This document shows, in pieces, positions 7,094-15,632 of a stretch of 64,000 nt of DNA. The stretch is from Geobacteraceae bacterium. Its GTDB lineage: Bacteria > Desulfobacterota > Desulfuromonadia > Geobacterales > Geobacteraceae. The stretch is from NCBI GenBank assembly GCA_009773645.1, contig WSYB01000002.1:1-64000 (forward strand), in the 5' to 3' direction. Within the stretch, counting starts at the first letter, position 1, and each line of letters begins with the position of its first letter. The translations under genes were made by a program, and so were the position numbers. Below the pieces are notes generated by a model that was not told the DNA's origin, made no database searches, and saw only the letters and a list, made by a program, of their open reading frames with translations.

Positions 7094-7410
7094 CAGCATC
7101 CTGAATCCCCCGCCAGCAGTTCTTATTTAATGGCCTGATATTATTGCTGTTTTAAAGATTTGATTTAATAGTTGACAGATTTAGTAAGGCATGTTATTTG
7201 AGACGAAGGAGTAATTTTCATTAAACCTGGGAAAAGCATTTTGAACACGGATCAAATCTGATTTATACGGATTTTCACGGATTTAAACCACTGAGAGCAT
7301 TAACCCAAAGTATGTCCTTGAATTATCAGTTTTAATCCGCTTTTTCCGTGTTAATCCGTGTCCAATTGCCGTTTTTAGGTTAAAAACTGGGAGCGGAAGG
7401 GGGTTGGCCC
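7094..7410. other. Intergenic region with inverted repeat
   Basis: About 317 bp without a gene. It holds the inverted repeat described separately at 7245-7361, and an AAGGGGG ribosome site for cysE at the end. I see no clear promoter match. Confidence 0.6.
7245..7361. repeat. Imperfect inverted repeat rich in CACGGATT boxes
   Basis: ACACGGAT (7245-7252) and further ACGGATTT boxes on the left are matched by AATCCGTGT-type boxes on the right (to 7361), with a 50-bp centre. It looks like a dispersed intergenic repeat; its role is unknown. Confidence 0.6.
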
Positions 7411-8088
7411 ATGTTTGCGCGATTGAAAGAAGACATAAAGGCGGTTTTTGATAGGGATCCTGCGGCCAGAAGCGCCCTGGAGGTTTTTTTCTGTTATCCC
7501 GGACTCCACGCCCTATGGTTTCACAGGATTTCCCACTGGTTCTGGACGCACGAATTCTACTTCATCGGCAGGTTTATCTCCCATCTGGGACGGTTTTTTA
7601 CCGGTATCGAGATCCATCCGGGAGCCACAATAGGGAAAGGCTTTTTTATCGACCACGGCATGGGGGTGGTCATAGGGGAGACGGCGGAGATAGGTGATAA
7701 CGTCACCCTCTATCATGGAGTTACCCTCGGCGGGGTGAGTTGGGAAAAAGTCAAGCGTCACCCGACTCTTGAAGATAACGTGGTGATTGGCTCCGGCGCA
7801 AAAGTCCTGGGGCCGTTCACGGTCGGCAAGGGGAGCAAGGTCGGCTCCAACTCGGTGGTTGTCAGGGAAGTCCCTGCAAATTCAACGGTGGTCGGCATTC
7901 CCGGGCGTGTTGTCATGGCGACGGAAAAACCGTCGGATAGGATGGACCTGGAGCACGGCAAGCTCCCCGACCCGGAAGCCAAGGCCATATCGTGCCTGTT
8001 CGACCAGATCCGCGAGCTGGAACGGAAATATAATGCGCTGGCGACGGAGCATGAAACCCTCAAAAAACGGGTAAACGGCGGAAATTAG
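7411..8088 (+). CDS. cysE: Serine O-acetyltransferase
   Basis: A 225-residue hexapeptide-repeat acyltransferase that acetylates L-serine with acetyl-CoA, the first step of cysteine synthesis. The family core is clear: [43 protein letters not shown], then left-handed beta-helix repeats ([21 protein letters not shown]) and VVGIPGRV. The catalytic His lies in IDHG. The N-terminal helical domain is short, as in the SAT type of Gram-positive and delta-class bacteria. A coiled C-terminal tail ([18 protein letters not shown]) replaces the usual cysteine-sensing tail. It is followed 3 nt later by iscR and then iscS, so cysteine is made and then desulfurated from one operon. Confidence 0.93.
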   Translation: MFARLKEDIKAVFDRDPAARSALEVFFCYPGLHALWFHRISHWFWTHEFYFIGRFISHLGRFFTGIEIHPGATIGKGFFIDHGMGVVIGETAEIGDNVTLYHGVTLGGVSWEKVKRHPTLEDNVVIGSGAKVLGPFTVGKGSKVGSNSVVVREVPANSTVVGIPGRVVMATEKPSDRMDLEHGKLPDPEAKAISCLFDQIRELERKYNALATEHETLKKRVNGGN

Positions 8089-8091
8089 TGT

Positions 8092-8520
8092 ATGCGGCTT
8101 TCAACAAAGGCACAATATGCAGTGAGGGCCATGGTTGACCTCTCCCTTAACTCCGCAGGGCGGCCGGTCTCCCTGAAGGAAATATCCCGGCGGGAAGAAA
8201 TCCCGTTGAACTACCTGGAGCAGCTCTTTTACCGGCTGAAGAAGGGGAACATCGTGGAGAGCGTCCGTGGCCCCGGGGGGGGCTACATCCTTGCCCGCGG
8301 GAGTTCCCATATCCTGGTCGGCGATATTGTGGCGACAGTGGAAGAGCCTCTCAATCCGGTGGCCTGTCTGGATGAGGGGAGCGAGGTCTGCTCCAGAATC
8401 TCAAGGTGTGTGACCCACGACGTCTGGAAAGGGCTGGGAGAGAGGATCAGGGGATTTCTTGATTCCATAACCCTGGAAGATTTGACCAGGGAGGCCAGGG
8501 GAGTGAGCAGCGAGGAGTGA
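8092..8520 (+). CDS. iscR: Rrf2-family iron-sulfur regulator IscR
   Basis: A 142-residue Rrf2 winged-helix regulator (MRLSTKAQYAVRAMVDL; LKKGNIVESVRGPGGGY wing). Three cysteines, Cys92, Cys100 and Cys106, plus His109 match the [2Fe-2S] ligands of IscR with slightly changed spacing. By analogy it senses Fe-S cluster status and represses the cluster assembly operon when loaded. It starts 3 nt after cysE and ends 10 nt before iscS. Its last codons (GVSSEE) and stop are made of GAGTGAG-type heptamers that are part of the period-7 arrays seen at the next junctions. CymR-type control of cysteine genes is an alternative, but the cysteine trio argues for IscR. Confidence 0.88.
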   Translation: MRLSTKAQYAVRAMVDLSLNSAGRPVSLKEISRREEIPLNYLEQLFYRLKKGNIVESVRGPGGGYILARGSSHILVGDIVATVEEPLNPVACLDEGSEVCSRISRCVTHDVWKGLGERIRGFLDSITLEDLTREARGVSSEE

Positions 8521-8521
8521 G
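8501..8521 (+). repeat. Three-unit heptamer array, iscR-iscS junction
   Basis: GAGTGAG, CAGCGAG, GAGTGAG in strict 7-bp phase, carrying the iscR stop. It supplies a GGAG ribosome site for iscS. Confidence 0.6.
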
Positions 8522-8530
8522 GTTTTACGC

Positions 8531-9676
8531 ATGATTTACATGGACTATAACGCCACGACACCCGTGCATCCCGAGGTGTTGGAGGCGTTTTTGCCGTTCT
8601 ACCGGGAGGGGTTCGGCAACCCTTCCAGTATCCATTGGGCCGGGAGAAGGGTGAAAGGGGTGGTGGAAGACGCCAGGGCAAAGGTTGCGGAGCTGGTAAA
8701 CTGTGATCCCTCGGAGGTTGTCTTCACCTCCTGCGGTACGGAGGCCGACAACATGGCCATCAAAGGGGTGGCTTCGGCCCTGCGGGCGAAGGGGAACCAC
8801 ATCATCACCACCAGGGTGGAGCACCCCGCGGTAATCAACTCCTGTCTCTATCTGGAGCAGGCCGGGTACGATGTTACCCGGCTCGATGTGGACCGTGCCG
8901 GAATGCCGGATCTGGATGCGCTTGAAGGGGCCGTGACCTCTCGCACCATCCTTATTTCTGCCATGTATGCCAACAATGAGACCGGCGTCATCTTTCCCGT
9001 AAAAGAGATCGGCGATATCGCGGCCCGGCACAGGGTTTACTTCCATTGCGACGCCGTGCAGGCGGCAGGCCGGATTCCTGTCGACTGCCGGGAGCTGAAT
9101 ATACATCTTCTTGCCCTGTCGGGGCATAAGTTGTACGCGCCCAAAGGGATCGGCGCCTTGATCGTCAGGAAGGGGGTAAAGCTCCATCCCTTGATTCACG
9201 GCGGCTCTCAGGAACGGAATCGTCGCGCGGGCACTGAGAACGTGGCCGGCATTGTAGCTCTGGGGAAGGCCTGCGAACTGGCGAAGGCAACCTCGGCTTC
9301 CGAATCGGGGCGCCTTGAGCGTCTTCGCGACAGACTGGAACGCTGTATACTGGAGAAGATACCCACTGCCCGGATTAACGGGCATCCTGCAAAGCGCCTC
9401 CCCAATACTGCAAACATCTCCTTCCCGGATACAGAGGCGGATTCCCTTTTAGTGAGTCTCGATCTCGAAGGTGTTGCCGTATCCTCCGGGGCTGCCTGCA
9501 GCTCCGGCGCACTGAAGACCTCTCACGTCCTGGCGGCCATGGGCGTGGATCCTCTGGTTGCCAAGGGTTCCGTCCGCTTTTCCCTGGGAAGGGAGAGCAC
9601 GGAAGCGGATGTGGATTACGTGCTGGAGGTCTTGCCGGGAATCGTGGAGCGCCTGCGGAAAAACAGTGAAAAGTGA
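8531..9676 (+). CDS. iscS: Cysteine desulfurase IscS/NifS
   Basis: A 381-residue PLP enzyme of the class V aminotransferase fold that takes sulfur from cysteine as a persulfide for Fe-S clusters and tRNA thiolation. It starts MIYMDYNATTPV. The PLP lysine is Lys200 (ALSGHKLYAPKG) and the sulfur-carrying Cys323 lies in SSGAACSSGAL. HCDAVQAAG and GTENVAG are also as in the family. It sits between iscR and mnmA, which needs its sulfur. No iscU gene follows, so scaffold proteins must lie elsewhere; a SufB/D-SufC pair is at 61.6-63.5 kb. Its C-terminus (KNSEK) is encoded by a heptamer array. NifS and IscS cannot be told apart by sequence alone. Confidence 0.93.
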   Translation: MIYMDYNATTPVHPEVLEAFLPFYREGFGNPSSIHWAGRRVKGVVEDARAKVAELVNCDPSEVVFTSCGTEADNMAIKGVASALRAKGNHIITTRVEHPAVINSCLYLEQAGYDVTRLDVDRAGMPDLDALEGAVTSRTILISAMYANNETGVIFPVKEIGDIAARHRVYFHCDAVQAAGRIPVDCRELNIHLLALSGHKLYAPKGIGALIVRKGVKLHPLIHGGSQERNRRAGTENVAGIVALGKACELAKATSASESGRLERLRDRLERCILEKIPTARINGHPAKRLPNTANISFPDTEADSLLVSLDLEGVAVSSGAACSSGALKTSHVLAAMGVDPLVAKGSVRFSLGRESTEADVDYVLEVLPGIVERLRKNSEK

Positions 9677-9696
9677 ATGGTGAAAAGTAAACAGTG
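9662..9696 (+). repeat. Heptamer array, iscS-mnmA junction
   Basis: AACAGTG, AAAAGTG, AATGGTG, AAAAGTA, AACAGTG in 7-bp phase. It carries the iscS stop (9674-9676) and ends with the GTG start of mnmA (9694-9696). Confidence 0.75.
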
Positions 9697-10803
9697 AAAA
9701 ACAATAAACGGAAACGCGTCGTCGTCGCCATGAGCGGCGGGGTGGACTCTTCGGTGACCGCAGCCCTGTTGAAGGATGAGGGGCATGAGGTTATCGGCAT
9801 CTCCATGCAGGTCTGGGATTATTCCAGGTTCACTGCCCGGGACGGCGAGAAATTCGACACCTGCTGCTCGCTGGATGATATCTATGACGCCAGACGGGTG
9901 GCGGAAAGTCTCGGCATCCCCTTTTATGTGGTGAACTTCGAAGAGGAGTTCCAACGGCTGGTGATCGACGACTTTGTCGATGAATACTTCTCTGGCCGCA
10001 CCCCCAACCCCTGCGTCCGCTGCAACCAGCGGATCAAATTCGAGCTTTTGCTGAAAAAGGCGCGGGAGCTTTCCGCCGATTTTCTCGCAACCGGCCATTA
10101 TGCGCGGATAGTGCGGGATGAGAGCGGGTACTATCGGCTCCTCAAGGGGAAGGATCAGGGGAAGGACCAGAGCTATTTCCTTTTTACACTGACCCAGGGG
10201 CAGCTGGCCCACACCCTCTTCCCTCTGGGGGAGATGACCAAACAGGAAGTGCGCAGGCTGGCCGCTCATTACCGTCTGCGAGTTGCGGAAAAAGGGGAAA
10301 GTCAGGAGATATGCTTTGTTCCCGACAACGATTACGTCCGCTTTCTGGAAGAGGCGCGGGGGGAAGGCCGTCTGTCGGGCGATATCGTGGACAGTACAGG
10401 CGCCGTCCTGGGGCGCCACAGCGGCACGTACCGCTATACGGTCGGTCAGCGCAAAGGGCTCGGCCTGGCCCATTCCCACCCGCTCTACGTGCTCGGAGTA
10501 GATGCGGAGAAACGGGAGGTGGTGGTCGGGGCCGGTGACGAGCTCTACCGGGAGGGGCTTACCGCCAGGAATGTGAACTGGATAACCCTCCCGGCAGCAT
10601 CCCCCATCGAGGCCGCCTGCAAGATCAGATACCGCCACCGGCCGGTCCCCTGCCGGATATCTCCACTGCCGGACATGCGCGCCGAAGTCCGCTTCCTGGA
10701 AAGGGAGAAGTCGGTTACCCCCGGGCAGGCGGTGGTCTTTTACGACGGGGATACGGTATTGGGTGGCGGGTGGATTGAAGAGGCAGTGAGGAGTGAGGAG
10801 TGA
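9694..10803 (+). CDS. mnmA: tRNA 2-thiouridylase MnmA
   Basis: A 369-residue enzyme that thiolates U34 of Lys, Glu and Gln tRNAs, using ATP and sulfur relayed from a desulfurase. The N-terminal PP-loop is AMSGGVDSS (residues 12-20). The catalytic Cys in TPNPCVRCN (about 109) and the persulfide Cys in SQEICFV (about 206) are present, as are ATGHYARI and [10 protein letters not shown]. The GTG at 9694 is the only start near the conserved N-terminus and lies within a heptamer repeat; ribosome-site support is weak. The C-terminus (AVRSEE) runs into the second heptamer array. Its place behind iscS fits the sulfur relay. Confidence 0.92.
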   Translation: MKNNKRKRVVVAMSGGVDSSVTAALLKDEGHEVIGISMQVWDYSRFTARDGEKFDTCCSLDDIYDARRVAESLGIPFYVVNFEEEFQRLVIDDFVDEYFSGRTPNPCVRCNQRIKFELLLKKARELSADFLATGHYARIVRDESGYYRLLKGKDQGKDQSYFLFTLTQGQLAHTLFPLGEMTKQEVRRLAAHYRLRVAEKGESQEICFVPDNDYVRFLEEARGEGRLSGDIVDSTGAVLGRHSGTYRYTVGQRKGLGLAHSHPLYVLGVDAEKREVVVGAGDELYREGLTARNVNWITLPAASPIEAACKIRYRHRPVPCRISPLPDMRAEVRFLEREKSVTPGQAVVFYDGDTVLGGGWIEEAVRSEE

Positions 10804-10847
10804 GGAGTGAGGAGTGAGGAGTGAGGAGTGAGGAGTGAGGAGTGAGG
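10785..10847 (+). repeat. Nine perfect AGTGAGG heptamers, mnmA-mtaB junction
   Basis: Nine identical 7-bp units (63 bp). They encode the end of mnmA, its TGA stop (10801-10803), the ribosome site (GAGGAG at 10823-10828) and the GTG start (10835) of mtaB. Loss or gain of one unit would alter both gene ends. Confidence 0.97.
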
Positions 10848-12187
10848 ACACTGCACAACGGGTTGCAATAACAACGCTGGGGTGCAAGATCAACCAGTTC
10901 GAATCGGCGGCCATGTCGGAAAACCTCGGTAACGAGGGGTTCCAGGTGGTTCCCTTTGAGGACCGGGCGGACATTTACGTGATCAATACCTGTACGGTAA
11001 CGGCCAGGACCGATGCCGAGTCCCGCCGCCTTATCCGGCGCGCCTTGCGGCACAACCCCTCTGCAAAAATCGTGGTGACGGGGTGTTACGCCCAGGTGGC
11101 TCATGAAGAACTGCGGGAGATGGCAGGTGTGAGCCTGATCCTTGGTAATGCGGAGAAAAAAGGAATTGCCGGGTTGCTGCGGGAAATAGGCGCCGGGCAG
11201 AAGGTCCTCGTTTCCGATATCTTCCGGGAAGAGCGGGCCGCCACCCTTACCCTTGAGACATTTGCCGAACACACCAGGGCCTTTCTGCAGGTGCAAAACG
11301 GCTGTGATGCCTTTTGTTCTTACTGCATCGTCCCCTACGCCAGGGGACGGAGCCGGAGTGTCCCATTCGACGATGCCCTGGCCGGAATCGGCGCCTTTAC
11401 GAAAAAAGGGTTCAATGAGGTGGTGCTTACCGGCATCCACCTGAGCGGTTACGGCCGTGACCTCTCTCCGCCGGCGACACTGCTATCCCTTCTGGCTGCC
11501 GCTGAAGAACGGACCCTGACCCCCCGTCTCAGGCTCGGGTCGGTTGAACCGACGGAAATTTCCGATGAGCTTGTGGCCTTCCTGGCAGCGTCGCCAATAG
11601 TTTGCCCCCATCTCCATATCCCTTTGCAGGGGGGGGATGACGAGGTGCTTTTGCGAATGAACCGCAGATATTCCACCCGGGACTTCCGCACGCTGATCGA
11701 AAAATTGGCGGACGCCATTCCCGATCTCTGCATCGGCCTGGATGTCATAGCCGGGTTTCCCGGCGAAACGGAGAAAGAGTTCGAGAACGGCTTCCACTTT
11801 GTGGAATCGTTACCCGTTGCCTATCTGCATGTTTTCCCCTTTTCTCCGCGGCCCGGCACGCCTGCTGCCGTGATGAAAGATCAACTCCATGCCGGCGTAA
11901 TCAGGGAACGCGCCCAGGCCTTCCGGCGCTTGTCCGACCTGAAAAAAAGGGCCTATTACAGGCGATTTCTCCATAGGGAGTTGCAGGTCCTGGTTCAAAG
12001 CAGGGAGCGGGATGGCTTGCTGAAGGGGCTTTCCCGTAATTACATTCCCGTGTATCTGGAGGGGGATGATTCCCTTCTCAATACCGAGGTGCCGGTGCGG
12101 ATCAGGGAAGTGGCGCGGGAATGCGTGCGGGGTGAGGTTGCAGGGGAGGCTACGCCATGGTGGTGTGACGGATGTCCTTCCCCTTGA
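10835..12187 (+). CDS. mtaB: tRNA t6A37 methylthiotransferase MtaB
   Basis: A 450-residue radical-SAM methylthiotransferase that turns t6A37 into ms2t6A in tRNA. The N-terminal UPF0004 domain has the three cluster cysteines (LGCKINQFE, NTCTVT, VTGCYAQ). The radical-SAM motif is CxxxCxxC (CDAFCSYC), followed by LTGIHLSGYG, LRLGSVEP and HLHIPLQGGDD as in MtaB rather than MiaB or RimO. A C-terminal TRAM-like region follows. The GTG at 10835 lies inside the AGTGAGG repeat with GAGGAG 6 nt before it; no other start keeps the first conserved strand. Its 3' end overlaps the convergent phoU gene by 38 bp. Confidence 0.9.
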   Translation: MRSEDTAQRVAITTLGCKINQFESAAMSENLGNEGFQVVPFEDRADIYVINTCTVTARTDAESRRLIRRALRHNPSAKIVVTGCYAQVAHEELREMAGVSLILGNAEKKGIAGLLREIGAGQKVLVSDIFREERAATLTLETFAEHTRAFLQVQNGCDAFCSYCIVPYARGRSRSVPFDDALAGIGAFTKKGFNEVVLTGIHLSGYGRDLSPPATLLSLLAAAEERTLTPRLRLGSVEPTEISDELVAFLAASPIVCPHLHIPLQGGDDEVLLRMNRRYSTRDFRTLIEKLADAIPDLCIGLDVIAGFPGETEKEFENGFHFVESLPVAYLHVFPFSPRPGTPAAVMKDQLHAGVIRERAQAFRRLSDLKKRAYYRRFLHRELQVLVQSRERDGLLKGLSRNYIPVYLEGDDSLLNTEVPVRIREVARECVRGEVAGEATPWWCDGCPSP

Positions 12188-12824
12188 CCATGAAGATGAC
12201 CATCTCGGCCACATTGGTGGCATGGTCGGCGATACGCTCCAGGCATTTGGCGATGTGGTTTACCTTCATGGCGCGGGATATGGTGGCGGGGTCTCCCATC
12301 ATGAAGGTCAGGAGTTCCCGCTGAATCTGTTCATTCAGGTCGTCCACCTGCTGGTCATCCTTGCAGACCTTGATTGCCAGGGTATCGTCTCCGCGCACAA
12401 AGGCGTCCAGCGCCTCTTTTACCATGACGCTCGCCGCTCCGGCCATTCTCGGCAGGTCGATGTATGGCTTTAAAGGGGGTTCCTCGTTCAACTCCCTGGC
12501 CCGCATTGCGATATTCCTGCATTGATCACCGATCCTCTCCAGGTCGGTAACGATCTTCAGCGCAAGGGTAATAAAGCGAAGATCGCGGGCCGCCGGCTGG
12601 CGCTTGGCCAGGACCTGAAGGCACTTTTCGTCGATCTCCACTTCCAGATGGTTTATCACGTGATCAAACTTGATGGTCTTCTCTGCCAGCTCAGAGTCTC
12701 GCTCCACCAGCGCCTTCATGGCATTGGCGATCATTACTTCGACCTTTCCGCCCATTTCCAGGAGTTTCTCCCGGATCTCGTTCAACTCTTCGTCGTATTT
12801 CTTGCTGAAATGTTCCCGTTCCAT
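12150..12824 (-). CDS. phoU: Phosphate transport regulator PhoU
   Basis: A 224-residue all-helical protein with the two PhoU repeats; the metal-binding motifs are LERIGDQCRNIA (about residues 95-106) and LERIADHATNVAE near 200. PhoU links the Pst transporter to PhoR and keeps the Pho regulon off when phosphate is plentiful. It is last in the pstS-pstC-pstA-pstB-phoU order on the minus strand, the usual arrangement. The gap to pstB (113 bp) holds a heptamer hairpin. Its last 38 bp overlap the end of mtaB on the other strand, so the two transcripts are antisense there. Confidence 0.95.
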   Translation of the reverse strand: MEREHFSKKYDEELNEIREKLLEMGGKVEVMIANAMKALVERDSELAEKTIKFDHVINHLEVEIDEKCLQVLAKRQPAARDLRFITLALKIVTDLERIGDQCRNIAMRARELNEEPPLKPYIDLPRMAGAASVMVKEALDAFVRGDDTLAIKVCKDDQQVDDLNEQIQRELLTFMMGDPATISRAMKVNHIAKCLERIADHATNVAEMVIFMVKGKDIRHTTMA

Positions 12825-12840
12825 GTTTACCTCGTGATTT

Positions 12841-12917
12841 GGGAAGCGTGAACCGGGAAGCGGGAACCGTCTTTAGCAGTTACGGATCCCGGGTCCCGAA
12901 TTTCGATTCCCGAAAAG
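12841..12917. repeat. Heptamer inverted array, phoU-pstB gap
   Basis: Left arm GGGAAGC, GTGAACC, GGGAAGC, GGGAACC (12841-12868); right arm CGGATCC, CGGGTCC, CGAATTT, CGATTCC (12883-12910). Both arms keep one 7-bp phase and pair with each other through GGGA/TCCC blocks. Confidence 0.75.
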
Positions 12918-12937
12918 TGTTTGCCTGGTCCCGGCCG

Positions 12938-13696
12938 CTAGCCGAATCTGCCGGTAATATAATCTTCAGTCTGCTTTATCTCCGGGGTAGTAAAAATCTT
13001 TTTCGTTTCGCCGCATTCAATCAGCTCACCCAGGTAGAAAAAGGCGGTGTAATCGGAGACGCGGGCGGCCTGCTGCATGTTATGGGTGACGATGATGATG
13101 GTGTACTTCTCCTTCAACTCTTCAATCAGCTCCTCGATCTTCAGGGTCGATATCGGGTCGAGGGCCGAGGCGGGCTCGTCCATCAGAATCACCTCGGGCT
13201 TTACCGCGATGGTCCTGGCGATGCAGAGCCTCTGCTGCTGCCCTCCGGAGAGATCCATGGCATTATGTTTCAAGCGGTCCTTTACCTCGTCCCAGAGGGC
13301 GACCCGCTTGAGGCTCGATTCCACGATCTCATCGGCCTCGGCCCTGTTGACCCTGCCGTTCAGCTTATACCCCGCTATAACGTTATCATGGATGGACATG
13401 GCGGGGAAAGGGTTCGGTTTCTGGAACACCATGCCGACCTTCCTCCTGATGGAGACCGGATCTACGTTTTTACCATAGATGTCGGCGCCGTCCAACAATA
13501 TTTTCCCCGTGACCCGTGCGGCAGGGACCAGGTCGTGCATCCTGTTGATGCTGCGGAGCACCGTGGACTTGCCACATCCGGACGGTCCTATGATGGCGGT
13601 GACGGTATTATCCGGGATGCCAAGGGTTACCTCTTTGACGGCATGATTCTGGCCGAAGTAAACGTTCAAATCCTCGATTTTCACCTTTGTATTCAT
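12938..13696 (-). CDS. pstB: Phosphate ABC transporter ATPase PstB
   Basis: A 252-residue ABC ATPase that powers phosphate uptake by PstSCA. Walker A is GPSGCGKST, the PstB-typical Q-loop is VFQKPNPFP, the signature is LSGGQQQR and Walker [19 protein letters not shown] ends the protein. The ATG at 13696 is chosen because GAGG lies 6 nt upstream; an in-frame TTG four codons earlier has no support. It follows pstA by 13 bp in the operon. Confidence 0.96.
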   Translation of the reverse strand: MNTKVKIEDLNVYFGQNHAVKEVTLGIPDNTVTAIIGPSGCGKSTVLRSINRMHDLVPAARVTGKILLDGADIYGKNVDPVSIRRKVGMVFQKPNPFPAMSIHDNVIAGYKLNGRVNRAEADEIVESSLKRVALWDEVKDRLKHNAMDLSGGQQQRLCIARTIAVKPEVILMDEPASALDPISTLKIEELIEELKEKYTIIIVTHNMQQAARVSDYTAFFYLGELIECGETKKIFTTPEIKQTEDYITGRFG

Positions 13697-13709
13697 CAAA
13701 AACCTCAAC

Positions 13710-14549
13710 TCAGGATTGTTTTTTTGCCCTGCCGAAGTACCGCGCCGACAGACTCAGCCCGAACATGAGCGTCACGAGCACGAGCGCTCCGGCCCAGGCC
13801 AGGCGGTGCCAGTCCTCATAGGGGGAAATGGCGAAGCTGAATATCTGGAGAGGCATTGCAGCGATCGGCTCATTGAGTTTCCTGCTCCAGAACTGGTTCC
13901 CCAGGGCGGTGAAGAGGAGCGGTGCGGTTTCTCCGGCGATACGGGCGATCGCCAGAAGTATGCCGGTCATGACCCCCTTCATGGCGCTTCTCAGGGTAAC
14001 CTTGAGGCTGGTGCGCCAGAGGGGAACCCCCAGGGCAAGGGAGGCCTCCCGCAGGGAATCGGGGACCATTTTGAGCTGTTCCTCGGTGGTGCGCAATACG
14101 ATGGGGATCATGATCAGGGCCAGTGCAAACGCCCCCGCCAGGGCTGAAAAGCCTTTCAGGGGAACCACCAGCAGGGTATATGCCACCATTCCGGTGATGA
14201 TGGAGGGAATGCCGGAGAGTACATCGGCGCCGAAGCGAATCACGTTGGATATTCTTTTCCCCCCGTATTCCGCGAGGTATATGGCGCCGAATATGCCGAT
14301 GGGGATGCCCAATGCCGATGCCATGGCTATCAGGATAAATGATCCGGCCATGCCGTTCGCCATTCCGCCCCCTGTTTCACCGGTCGGCTTCGGTATCTGG
14401 GTGAAGAAGTCGAGGCTGATGGAACTGAACCCCATCCTGACGATATGCACGAAAATGAGGATCAGGGGAATCAAAACCGCCACGGTTGAGGCCACCATCA
14501 CAAGGGTCATGCCCGCATTCTTCAGCTTCCGAAATCCCAGGCTTTTCAT
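13710..14549 (-). CDS. pstA: Phosphate ABC transporter permease PstA
   Basis: A 279-residue inner-membrane permease with six hydrophobic segments, the first at about residues 15-38 ([19 protein letters not shown]). The cytoplasmic EAA loop is [26 protein letters not shown], followed by [21 protein letters not shown], both typical of PstA. The ATG at 14549 overlaps the pstC stop by 4 nt (ATGA) and has GGAGG upstream; the same frame stays open for 188 codons further, but that stretch is the shadow of pstC and not part of the gene. It pairs with PstC to form the phosphate channel. Confidence 0.95.
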   Translation of the reverse strand: MKSLGFRKLKNAGMTLVMVASTVAVLIPLILIFVHIVRMGFSSISLDFFTQIPKPTGETGGGMANGMAGSFILIAMASALGIPIGIFGAIYLAEYGGKRISNVIRFGADVLSGIPSIITGMVAYTLLVVPLKGFSALAGAFALALIMIPIVLRTTEEQLKMVPDSLREASLALGVPLWRTSLKVTLRSAMKGVMTGILLAIARIAGETAPLLFTALGNQFWSRKLNEPIAAMPLQIFSFAISPYEDWHRLAWAGALVLVTLMFGLSLSARYFGRAKKQS

Positions 14550-15520
14550 CCTCTGGAGCCTCCTTTCCGTTCGCGGGTGACACTCCACAAAAGAAGTCTG
14601 GCCAGTGCGTTGATGATCAACGTTACAACCAGCAGGATGAGGCCGATCTCCATGAGCGCCGATGCGTGGAGTGTTGAGGTTGTTTCGGCAAACTCGTTGG
14701 CAATGACGCTCGGCATGGTGTAGGCGGGAGAGAGGAGCGACAGGGAGATCTGCGGGTTGTTGCCGATCACCATGGTGACCGCCATGGTTTCCCCCACCGC
14801 GCGGCCCAGGCCCAGGATGACCGCCCCCAGGATGCCGGACCTGCCGTAGGGGAGGACCGCCATGCGGATCATTTCCCAGCGGGTGGCGCCCAGGGCTATG
14901 GCAGCCTCTTTCTGACTCTGGGGAACCGCCAGCAGGACTTCTTTGGTAATGGAGGTGATGATCGGCAGGACCATGATCACCAGGATAAAGACCGCGGCAA
15001 GCATGCTCACCCCGTACGGAGCTCCCTTGAAGAAGGGGAGGAATCCCAGGTGATCCATGAGAAACGGCTGTACGGTCTTTTGCAGCCATGGGGCCATGAC
15101 CAGGACCCCCCATAAACCGTAGATGACGCTCGGTATTGCGGCCAGGAGCTCCACCAGGGCGGCCACCGTGCCGCCGAATTTATTCGGCGCCAGCTCGGTG
15201 ATGAAGACGGCGGTTGCAACACTCAAGGGGGTGGCAATGAGCAGGGCGAGGATGGAGGAGACCACCGAGCCGTAGATATAGGGGAGGGCGCCGAATATCC
15301 CCTGGACCGCATCCCACTCCCGGCCGGCAATGAAACCCCAGCCGAACTTGCGCATGGAGGGGAGGCTTTCTCCGACCATCTCAAAGATCATCAGCAGGAG
15401 GATCACGAGGATGCTGAAGGCGAACAGAACGGTCACTCCCTTGAAGATGTAGTCACCGCTCACACCTCGTTCCAGCTTCCATCTTCGGGTTTCTGCGTCA
15501 GAGGGCAAGGCTTCCTCCAT
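14546..15520 (-). CDS. pstC: Phosphate ABC transporter permease PstC
   Basis: A 324-residue permease with about six membrane helices; first helix VTVLFAFSILVILLLMIF near residue 30. The PstC hallmark segments are present: FGALPYIYGSVVSSILALLIATPLSV-type helix, ELLAAIPSVIYGLWG, EAA loop SQKEAAIALGATRWEMIRMAVLP and GRAVGETMAVTMVIGN. It overlaps pstA by 4 nt. A stable hairpin with T-run stands between pstS and this gene, which would lower its transcript relative to the binding protein. Confidence 0.95.
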   Translation of the reverse strand: MEEALPSDAETRRWKLERGVSGDYIFKGVTVLFAFSILVILLLMIFEMVGESLPSMRKFGWGFIAGREWDAVQGIFGALPYIYGSVVSSILALLIATPLSVATAVFITELAPNKFGGTVAALVELLAAIPSVIYGLWGVLVMAPWLQKTVQPFLMDHLGFLPFFKGAPYGVSMLAAVFILVIMVLPIITSITKEVLLAVPQSQKEAAIALGATRWEMIRMAVLPYGRSGILGAVILGLGRAVGETMAVTMVIGNNPQISLSLLSPAYTMPSVIANEFAETTSTLHASALMEIGLILLVVTLIINALARLLLWSVTRERKGGSRG

Positions 15521-15568
15521 ATAACTGTAAGGTGTTGTTCACCTGTCTGTAACAAAAGGAAAGGCAGT

Positions 15569-15613
15569 AAAAATGCCCGGACAGGCACGGAGGGGGAAAG
15601 CGCCTGTCCGGGC
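15569..15613 (-). terminator. Hairpin between pstS and pstC (partial terminator)
   Basis: GCCCGGACAGGC (15575-15586) pairs perfectly with GCCTGTCCGGGC (15602-15613); reading the minus strand a TTTTT run follows. It lies 20 nt after the pstS stop, a place where partial termination commonly raises the binding protein over the membrane parts. Confidence 0.8.
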
Positions 15614-15632
15614 TTGATAGCATCACATCCGA

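Noticed and set aside
10785-10847. Possible CRISPR or phage-related repeat
   Set aside because: Unspaced 7-bp tandem units.
13710-15113. A 467-codon minus-strand frame covering pstA and much of pstC
   Set aside because: The first 188 codons are out of frame with pstC and have low-complexity Gly/His/Pro content; the PstA fold begins only at the ATG at 14549 with its own ribosome site.
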